Assembly (NCBI GenBank): GCA_013697395.1
Contig: JACCWY010000097.1
Coordinates: 1 to 11,332 of the forward strand
From: Chloroflexota bacterium
Lineage (GTDB): Bacteria > Chloroflexota > Limnocylindria > QHBO01
Reading direction: 5' to 3'
DNA: 11,332 nucleotides
The notes under the pieces are model-generated. The model was not told the origin of the DNA and made no database searches. It was given only the letters and a program-made list of their open reading frames with translations. A program made the position numbers and the translations under genes. Of the stretch, positions 5,863-11,332 are shown one piece after another. Every line of letters begins with the position of its first letter. The first letter of the stretch is position 1.

Positions 5863-7293
5863 ATGAGTGATCCGAACCCCAACTCACCACGCCCGCGCAC
5901 GATCGTCGAGAAGATCTGGGACGACCACGTGGTCGCGCCGGGGACCGATGGGGCGCCCGACGTCCTCGGCATCGACCTGCATCTCGTTCACGAGGTCACC
6001 AGCCCGCAGGCCTTCGACGGGCTCCGCGACCGTGGGCTGAAGGTCCGCCGCCCGGGGCAGACGCTGGCCACCGTCGACCACTCGATCCCGACCACCGACC
6101 GGAGCCTCCCCTTCGCCGATGAGATCGCCTTCGCCCAGGTCAGCCGGCTGGAGCAGAACTGCGCCGAGTTCGGCATCCCGCTGCATGGGATGGGCTCGCC
6201 GCACCAGGGGATCGTCCACGTCATCGGTCCCGAGCTTGGCCTGACGCAGCCGGGCATGACCATCGTGTGCGGCGACTCGCATACCGCGACGCACGGGGCG
6301 TTCGGCGCCCTTGCGATCGGGATCGGCACGACCGAGGTCGAGCACGTCCTCGCCACCCAGACGCTGCTCCAGCGACGCCCGAATTCGTTCGAGGTCCGCG
6401 TGGACGGCGCCCTCCACCCCGGCGTGACGGCGAAAGACATCATCCTGTCCCTGCTCTCCCGGATCGGAGTCGGTGGCGGGACCGGCCATGTGTTCGAGTA
6501 CGGCGGCTCGGCCATCCGCGCGCTCGGCATGGAGGGCCGGATGACGGTCTGCAACATGAGCATTGAGGGCGGCGCCCGTGCCGGGCTGGTGGCGCCGGAC
6601 GAGACGACGTTCGAGTATGTCGCCGGCCGAACGCATGCTCCTGCCGGAGCCGACTGGGACGTCGCATTGGGCCGATGGCGGCGCCTGCCTTCGGATGAGG
6701 GTGCCCGGCACGATCGCAGCATCGCCTTTGACGCAGGTGACCTGGTGCCGATGGTGACCTACGGCACGAACCCCGGCATGGGCTTCCCGATCACCGAACG
6801 GATTCCCGACCCGGAGCGCCTGACGGATGCGACCCAGCGCGACTCATTGCGCGCGGCGCTGCGCTACATGGACCTCAACCCAGGCGACGCGATCCTGGGT
6901 AAGCCGATCGACGTCGTATTCATCGGCTCGTGCACGAACTCGCGGATCAGTGACCTGCGCGAGGCGGCCCGCATGCTGCGCGGCCGCCACGTCGCCGATG
7001 GCGTTCGCGTCATGGTCGTCCCCGGCTCGACCGAGGTGAAGCGGCAGGCCGAGGAGGAGGGGCTCGATTCGGTCTTCCGCGACGCCGGTGCCGAGTGGCG
7101 CGAGGCCGGCTGCTCGATGTGCATCGCCATGAACGGCGACCAGCTCTCGCCCGGCCAGTACAGCGTCAGCACCTCGAACCGGAACTTCGAGGGGCGGCAG
7201 GGTAAGGGCGGCCGAACGTTCCTGGCCTCGCCGCTGACCGCCGTCGCATCGGCCGTCACCGGTCGCCTGTCCGATCCGAGGGCGCTGCTGTGA
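5863..7293 (+). CDS. leuC: 3-isopropylmalate dehydratase large subunit
   Basis: With LeuD it forms isopropylmalate isomerase, an aconitase-family [4Fe-4S] enzyme that turns 2-isopropylmalate into 3-isopropylmalate in leucine synthesis. 476 residues, the usual bacterial LeuC length. Marks: TIVEKIWDDHVV (13-24), VDHSIPT (71-77), CGDSHTATHGAFGALAIGIG (136-155), LVAPDETTF (242-250), cluster cysteines C357 (IGSCTNSR) and C417/C420 (GCSMC), and TSNRNFEGRQGKGG (437-450). The ATG at 5863 is chosen because it gives the typical short N-terminus; the frame is open further upstream only over the antisense cyclase gene. The stop (7291-7293) overlaps the leuD start. The substrate could be homoaconitate in relatives, but the ilv context favours leucine synthesis. 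Confidence 0.97.
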   Translation: MSDPNPNSPRPRTIVEKIWDDHVVAPGTDGAPDVLGIDLHLVHEVTSPQAFDGLRDRGLKVRRPGQTLATVDHSIPTTDRSLPFADEIAFAQVSRLEQNCAEFGIPLHGMGSPHQGIVHVIGPELGLTQPGMTIVCGDSHTATHGAFGALAIGIGTTEVEHVLATQTLLQRRPNSFEVRVDGALHPGVTAKDIILSLLSRIGVGGGTGHVFEYGGSAIRALGMEGRMTVCNMSIEGGARAGLVAPDETTFEYVAGRTHAPAGADWDVALGRWRRLPSDEGARHDRSIAFDAGDLVPMVTYGTNPGMGFPITERIPDPERLTDATQRDSLRAALRYMDLNPGDAILGKPIDVVFIGSCTNSRISDLREAARMLRGRHVADGVRVMVVPGSTEVKRQAEEEGLDSVFRDAGAEWREAGCSMCIAMNGDQLSPGQYSVSTSNRNFEGRQGKGGRTFLASPLTAVASAVTGRLSDPRALL

Positions 7294-7916
7294 CCATCAC
7301 GCCACCCCGCGAGCCGTTCCGCTCGGTCACGTCGGCCGTGGTGCCGATGCTGCGCAACGACGTCGATACCGACCAGATCATCCCGGCGCGCTTCCTGAAG
7401 ACCATCAACCGCGCCGGACTGGCCGAGCAGCTCTTCTGCGACTGGCGCTATCTCGCCGATGGGTCGCCGAACCCGGACTTCGTGCTCAATCGGCCCGAGA
7501 TGGCCGGACGCGCCATCCTCGTCGCCGGCGACAACTTCGGCTGTGGCTCCTCGCGCGAGCACGCTCCGTGGGCGCTGATGGCATGGGGAATCCGCGCCGT
7601 CGTCAGCAGCAGCTTCGCCGACATCTTCCGCGTCAACTCGCTCAAGAACGGGCTGCTTCCGGTGGCCGTGCCCCCGGAAGAGCTCATGCGCATCGGCTCC
7701 ATCCTGGAAGCCGAGCCGGATGTCGAGCTGACGGTCGACCTGGAGGCAAGCGAGGTGCGTCTTCCCGACGGCTCCGCCATTGGCTTCGACATCGACGCGT
7801 TTGCGCGCCGCATGATCCTCGATGGGACCGATGAGCTCGGCTACCTGCTGGCCCACCAGCCGCAGCTCGAGGCCTACGAGGCCTCCCATCCGCCGAGGGT
7901 CTCGACCCTGGCATGA
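7290..7916 (+). CDS. leuD: 3-isopropylmalate dehydratase small subunit
   Basis: The swivel-domain partner of LeuC, 208 residues, a normal length. Marks: NDVDTDQIIPARFLK (23-37), the flexible-loop region FLKTINRAGL, GDNFGCGSSREHAPWAL (80-96) with the substrate-contacting GSSRE, and SSFADIFRVNSLKNGLLP (107-124). It starts at GTG 7290, which shares bases with the leuC TGA, and has GAGGG (7278-7282) seven bases upstream. Its stop shares ATGA (7913-7916) with the next gene, so the three genes are probably translationally coupled. Confidence 0.96.
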   Translation: MTITPPREPFRSVTSAVVPMLRNDVDTDQIIPARFLKTINRAGLAEQLFCDWRYLADGSPNPDFVLNRPEMAGRAILVAGDNFGCGSSREHAPWALMAWGIRAVVSSSFADIFRVNSLKNGLLPVAVPPEELMRIGSILEAEPDVELTVDLEASEVRLPDGSAIGFDIDAFARRMILDGTDELGYLLAHQPQLEAYEASHPPRVSTLA

Positions 7917-8656
7917 GCCGGCTGACGGCGATGCGGGTCACCGCCTGGCTGCTCACGGCGACCGGTGTCGCCTTCGGGCTGTTCACGATCGTGTTCGGGA
8001 TCGTGGGCCCGGACCAGGAGATCCATGCCGTTCACAACGCCGTGGTCGCGTCGCTCCTGCTCGTCCTCACCGCGCCGCCGATGATCGCCGTCGCTCGCGC
8101 CCCAGAGCGGGCAATCCGGCCGCTGGTGATCCTCGCCGCCCTCACCGTCGCCGGACTGGCCGCCATGGCGATGGCACTCACGCCGGACCCCTTCATCCTG
8201 CCGGTGCTGGTCCTCATCGGGGTGCTGTGGTGGCTCGCGCCCAATCGCGAGGGTGCCGTTCCGCCTGGCCGGTGGAGCCTGGTGATGATGGTGCTGGTGC
8301 TCGCGGGCGCCGTGCTGCTGCTGCCCTACGCGGTCGAGCAGGCCGGCTTCCAGCGGACCGATCAGACGAGCGACCACGCCACCTTCTTCCACTGGGTCGA
8401 GATGGCGTGCACGGCCACGGGCATCGTGCTGGTCGGGCTGGTCGCGGCTCTGCGGCCGGCGACCTTCCGGTTGGCCACCTGGTGCGCCGGCCTGGCAGTG
8501 GCCGTCCTCGGGGCCGCATCGGTCCTGTTCGCGCAGCATGCATCCGCGCTCGCGCCACCCTGGAGTTGGGCGGCCTTCGTCGGCGGTCTCGCGTTCATCG
8601 CCGTGGGTGAGTGGGAGGCCCGCCGGTCGGCGCAGGACGGGCAGCTTCAGCCGTAG
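7913..8656 (+). CDS. Uncharacterised eight-helix membrane protein
   Basis: 247 residues; I do not recognise the family. Hydrophobicity suggests eight transmembrane helices at roughly 9-31, 42-61, 69-89, 94-109, 121-141, 159-180, 187-207 and 217-233. There is no cleavable signal peptide. Histidines sit at helix ends in two places, EIHAVHN (H38, H41) and DHATFFHWVEM (H155, H160), a spacing that could suit metal or haem binding, but this is speculation. It overlaps leuD by ATGA, so it is co-transcribed with leuCD. The link may be functional (for example transport) or only positional. Its stop is three bases from that of the convergent methyltransferase gene; AGCCG-TAG-CGGCT (8649-8661) makes a five-pair hairpin over this junction, too weak to call a terminator. 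Confidence 0.85.
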   Translation: MSRLTAMRVTAWLLTATGVAFGLFTIVFGIVGPDQEIHAVHNAVVASLLLVLTAPPMIAVARAPERAIRPLVILAALTVAGLAAMAMALTPDPFILPVLVLIGVLWWLAPNREGAVPPGRWSLVMMVLVLAGAVLLLPYAVEQAGFQRTDQTSDHATFFHWVEMACTATGIVLVGLVAALRPATFRLATWCAGLAVAVLGAASVLFAQHASALAPPWSWAAFVGGLAFIAVGEWEARRSAQDGQLQP

Positions 8657-8659
8657 CGG

Positions 8660-9199
8660 CTACCCGTCCCGCTGGCTGACCGCCGCGTAGATCGAACCGA
8701 GGAAGCGGCTCGGCACCTCTCCGCTCATGCGCGTGTCATTGAGGCCGACGTGAGCCGCCAGCTCCGTCCAGCTCCCATAGCTGATGGCCCACGGCACCCA
8801 TGGATTCCCACGGTCCGAGTCGTACTCCACGATCACGAAACGTCCGCCGGGCCGCAAGGCCTCGATCGCCTCGTGCAGCACCGGCTGCTTGTCGCGCACG
8901 AAGTGCAGTGAGTTCGCCATCAGCAGCCCGTCGAACGACGCGGGCTCCACCGGCAGCGGTCGCGTGAAGTCGCCGACCACCGTCCGAACCGATGCGCCCG
9001 GAAACCGATGCCGAACGTCGCCCTCGAGCGACCCAAGCGCGGCCCCGTCACGGTCGATCGCCACGACATCGGCCCGGTCACCGATCACCTCGACGAGCGC
9101 CAGCGTGAAGGCCCCACGTCCTGCCCCGAGCTCCAGCCATCGCGGACCCGCGCCCTCGACCCCTGCCCGGATCAGCGCGACGTGGTCGGCATGGTCCAT
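8660..9199 (-). CDS. Class I SAM-dependent methyltransferase
   Basis: 179 residues with a Rossmann-like methyltransferase fold. Motif I is LELGAGRGAFTLAL (22-35) for S-adenosylmethionine binding, then the acidic VVAIDRDG (45-52), VVGDF (74-78), FDGLLMANSLHFVRDK (89-104) and the post-motif LRPGGRFVIVEYD (115-127). The substrate cannot be told from sequence. It is short for the class and has little beyond the core fold. The ATG at 9199 directly abuts the aroQ TGA (9202-9200), with no recognisable ribosome-binding sequence, so it is probably translated by coupling as the last gene of the aroB-pheA-aroQ unit. No motif identifies an aromatic substrate. Confidence 0.88.
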   Translation of the reverse strand: MDHADHVALIRAGVEGAGPRWLELGAGRGAFTLALVEVIGDRADVVAIDRDGAALGSLEGDVRHRFPGASVRTVVGDFTRPLPVEPASFDGLLMANSLHFVRDKQPVLHEAIEALRPGGRFVIVEYDSDRGNPWVPWAISYGSWTELAAHVGLNDTRMSGEVPSRFLGSIYAAVSQRDG

Positions 9200-9625
9200 T
9201 CAGCCGCTGAGCTGCTTGAGCCAGTCGATGGCTTCGAGGTAGCCGCGCCAGCCGCGGCCGATGACCTGGTGCCGGGTCGCGGGTGCCGTCACGGACACTC
9301 GACGCCACGGCTCGCGGGCGTTGACGTCGCTGATGTGGACCTCGACCGCCGGGCGCTCGCAGGCGACCAGCGCGTCGTGCAGCGCGTAACTGGTGTGAGA
9401 GAGAGCCCCGAAGTTGCAGATCACCGCGTCGTAGTCGACCTGCTCCAGCCGGTCGATCAGCGCACCCTCGTGGTTCGAGTGGAACGCGTCGAGGAGCGAT
9501 CCGCGCTCGAGCGCATGGGCGCGCGCGGCCTCGACGATCTCCGCGAGGGTTGTTGAGCCGTAGATCTCCGGCTCGCGGCGGCCGAGGGTGCCGAGGTTCG
9601 GGCCGTTGAGGACCAGGATGCGCAT
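9200..9625 (-). CDS. aroQ: 3-dehydroquinate dehydratase, type II
   Basis: Converts 3-dehydroquinate to 3-dehydroshikimate, step 3 of the shikimate pathway; type II enzymes are small and dodecameric. 141 residues, against about 145-150 usually. Marks: NGPNLGTLGRREPEIYG (7-23) with R17 and the catalytic Y22, N71, H77 in SHTSYALHDAL (76-86), and EVHISDVNAREPWR (95-108) with E95, H97, S99 and R104. Two usually conserved positions differ: the NPGA/NAGG-type loop reads CNFGA, and the His of NVHARE is Asn102. The main catalytic residues are intact. The ATG at 9625 follows the pheA stop by four bases; upstream in-frame codons are antisense-like and overlap pheA. Confidence 0.95.
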   Translation of the reverse strand: MRILVLNGPNLGTLGRREPEIYGSTTLAEIVEAARAHALERGSLLDAFHSNHEGALIDRLEQVDYDAVICNFGALSHTSYALHDALVACERPAVEVHISDVNAREPWRRVSVTAPATRHQVIGRGWRGYLEAIDWLKQLSG

Positions 9626-9629
9626 CGGG

Positions 9630-10487
9630 CTATTCTGCCCCGGCGTCGAAGGAGCCGAGGACGCGCATCGAGCTGGTGTGCTCGCGCAGCAGCTCCAGCG
9701 CGCCGGCCAGTGGCTCGATGGGGGCGTCGCCGGAGACCTGCACAAGGAACCGGTAGCGCCACGGCCCGCTCCCCGATGGCCGTGACTCGATGCGGCTCAG
9801 GTTGATGCCGGCCTCCGCCAGGGATCCCAGCGCCCGATACAGGTCGCCGGGTTTGTGGCCGGTCTCGAAGGTGACGAGGGTCTCGCGCCCGCCGTCCGGG
9901 GCCGGCGCCAGCTCGCCGCGTGCCTCCGGCAATGACGAGCCGGAGGACCGGGCCAGGACGGCGAAGCGGGTGACGTTGTGCGACGAGTCCTGGATGTCGC
10001 GCGCCGCCACCTCCAGGCCATACCGGCCGGCGGCACGCTCCGATGCGACGGCCGCGGCGTGCCGATCACCGCGGGCCGCGAGGTCGCGCGCCGCACCGGC
10101 GGTATCGGCAGCCGGCACGATCTCCCAGCCACGACCGGCCAGGAACCGCTCGCACTGCGCCAAAGCCTGCCAGTGGCTGGCGACCCACTCGACCTCGTCC
10201 AGCTGAACGCCCGGCAGGACAAGCAGCTGGTGGCGGACCGGCAGGAGTAGCTCGCCGACCACGGTCAGGGAGCCCTCCGCCAGCGCGTCGAGCGCGTCGC
10301 CGACGGTCCCGGCGAGGGAGTTCTCCAGCGGCAGGACGCCGGCATCGGTGGAGCCGAACTCGACGGCATCGCACACGGCGGAGAACGTCGACATGCCGAC
10401 CGGCTCGACGGCATCGGTGCCGAAGTAGCCGATGATGGCCTCCTCGCCGAAGGCGCCCGGCTCACCCTGGAAGGCGACGGTCGTCAT
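9630..10487 (-). CDS. pheA: Prephenate dehydratase
   Basis: Monofunctional enzyme turning prephenate to phenylpyruvate in phenylalanine synthesis; 285 residues, normal for the family without chorismate mutase. N-terminal catalytic domain (about 1-180): FQGEPGAFGEEA (6-17), VLPLENSLAGTV (51-62), and NVTRF (171-175) with the catalytic threonine T173. SHWQALAQC (104-112) has Trp where SHPQ is typical. C-terminal ACT domain (about 200-280): TGHKPGDLYRAL (209-220) and SRIESRP (231-237), the phenylalanine-binding site that gives feedback inhibition in relatives. The ATG at 10487 overlaps the aroB stop by ATGA (10487-10484), so coupling is likely. Confidence 0.96.
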   Translation of the reverse strand: MTTVAFQGEPGAFGEEAIIGYFGTDAVEPVGMSTFSAVCDAVEFGSTDAGVLPLENSLAGTVGDALDALAEGSLTVVGELLLPVRHQLLVLPGVQLDEVEWVASHWQALAQCERFLAGRGWEIVPAADTAGAARDLAARGDRHAAAVASERAAGRYGLEVAARDIQDSSHNVTRFAVLARSSGSSLPEARGELAPAPDGGRETLVTFETGHKPGDLYRALGSLAEAGINLSRIESRPSGSGPWRYRFLVQVSGDAPIEPLAGALELLREHTSSMRVLGSFDAGAE

Positions 10488-11332
10488 TCGCCGATAACGC
10501 GCAGGGCGCGGCCGACCTCGGCGTCGGTCACGTCGTCGACCTCGATGACGCGGCCGACCTCCATCGGCAGGATCCACCGCTGTCGGCCGGCGTGGCGCTT
10601 CTTGTCGCCCAGCATGGCGGCCCGCACCACACCTCCGTCGAACGACCGACGCAGCACGAAGCCGAGCCTGCTCAGCAGGGCGTCCAGGCGCGGCGCCAGC
10701 TGAGGATCAGCACCGCGCCGCGCGCCGATGGCGGCGACCGCCCGCAGGCCGAGCGCGACCGCGGCGCCATGGGCGAGGCGGTAGCGGCTCTCGATCTCCA
10801 GTGCGTGCCCGATCGTGTGGCCCAGGTTCAGCGTACGGCGCTCGCCGCTCTCGAATGGGTCGCGCTGGCAGACGCCCAGCTTCAGGCGGGCGCTGCGCTC
10901 CATGATCGCGTACCGGGCGGGCTCATCAGCCCGCAGGGCCTTCGGCCCGCGCTCCTCCAGCAGCAGCCAAAGAGCGGGGTCGCCGATCATCGCCGCCTTG
11001 ATGGACTCGGCCATGCCGTCCCGGCGCAGCCGGACTGGGAGGGAGCGCAGGGCCGCAACGTCGGCGATGACCGCGACCGGCGGCCAGAAGGCCCCGACCG
11101 CGTTCTTTGTGCCGCTCAGGTCGACCGCCACCTTGCCGCCGATTGCGCTGTCCGCCTGAGCCAGCCAGGTGGTCGGCACCTGGACCAGCGGCAGCCCGCG
11201 CGCGAAGAGGGCTGCGGCAGTGCCGGCCAGGTCGCCGATCGTGCCGCCGCCGACCGCGACCAGCGGCGTCCCGCGCTCCACCCGCTGGGCCGCCAGCCAC
11301 TCGAGAATGCGCTCCACCGATCGGAGGCGCTT
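10484..11332 (-). CDS. aroB: 3-dehydroquinate synthase (5' end outside window)
   Basis: NAD- and zinc/cobalt-dependent cyclisation of DAHP to 3-dehydroquinate, step 2 of the shikimate pathway. 282 residues are visible; about 70-80 N-terminal residues lie past the right edge, because the frame is open through 11332 and the first visible residues (KRLRSVERILEWLA) correspond to an internal helix. A GTG at 11317 is therefore not taken as the start. Marks: VAVGGGTIGDLAG (NAD-binding glycines), VQVPTTWLAQADSAIGGK, the metal-ligand glutamate in GMAESIKA, the metal-ligand histidines in LNLGHTIGHALE and LAHGAAVALG, and GDKKRHAG. All expected active-site segments in the visible part are present. It overlaps pheA by four bases. 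Confidence 0.96.
   Translation of the reverse strand, partial: KRLRSVERILEWLAAQRVERGTPLVAVGGGTIGDLAGTAAALFARGLPLVQVPTTWLAQADSAIGGKVAVDLSGTKNAVGAFWPPVAVIADVAALRSLPVRLRRDGMAESIKAAMIGDPALWLLLEERGPKALRADEPARYAIMERSARLKLGVCQRDPFESGERRTLNLGHTIGHALEIESRYRLAHGAAVALGLRAVAAIGARRGADPQLAPRLDALLSRLGFVLRRSFDGGVVRAAMLGDKKRHAGRQRWILPMEVGRVIEVDDVTDAEVGRALRVIGE

Noticed and set aside
8649..8661. Hairpin AGCCG-TAG-CGGCT as a terminator
   Set aside because: Only five base pairs and no T-run on either strand; likely chance in the overlap of the two gene ends.
11315..11317. GTG as the aroB start
   Set aside because: It would remove the N-terminal domain; the frame is open to the window edge and the preceding residues fit internal AroB sequence.

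Overview
The window is high-GC bacterial chromosome (about two thirds G+C by eye) packed with core amino-acid biosynthesis genes and almost no spare DNA. It holds no mobile element, CRISPR array, tRNA or rRNA that I can see. Overlapping genes, apparently leaderless first genes and a Cys4-containing class III cyclase would fit a soil or freshwater Chloroflexota lineage (Limnocylindria-like) or a high-GC actinobacterium. This placement is inference and only moderately supported.

Layout, left to right. (1) 1-1377, minus: ilvB, acetolactate synthase large subunit, cut by the left edge after 459 codons. In front of it lies a complete attenuator. A 47-codon leader ORF (1611-1468) has 14 Ile/Leu/Val codons within codons 21-37. 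It is followed by a terminator-like hairpin (1436-1407) and a candidate antiterminator pairing (1497-1491 with 1434-1428). The leader ORF seems to start at the transcript's first base. (2) 1648-2016: about 370 bases with no convincing gene but with a group of RNA-like hairpins on the minus strand. (3) 3753-2017, minus: ilvD, dihydroxyacid dehydratase. (4) 3794-4985, plus, divergent from ilvD: an MFS transporter gene broken by a single-base frameshift near 4294-4304. (5) 5798-5001, minus, convergent with it: a class III nucleotide cyclase with an N-terminal Cys4 module. (6) 5863-8656, plus: leuC-leuD followed by an unrecognised eight-helix membrane protein, all overlapping by four bases. (7) 11332-8660, minus: aroB (N-terminus outside the window)-pheA-aroQ-methyltransferase, tightly coupled.

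Functionally, ilvB and ilvD supply the common valine/isoleucine/leucine precursors, and leuCD carries out the isopropylmalate isomerisation of the leucine branch. aroB and aroQ are steps 2 and 3 of the shikimate pathway, and pheA commits prephenate to phenylalanine. The branched-chain genes are spread over three separate transcription units instead of one operon. The most informative non-coding element is the ilvB attenuator. A recurring arrangement, a -10-like hexamer about 6-10 bases upstream of the start codon of each unit's first gene with no Shine-Dalgarno sequence, suggests leaderless transcription. Internal genes (ilvB after its leader, leuD) do have Shine-Dalgarno sequences.
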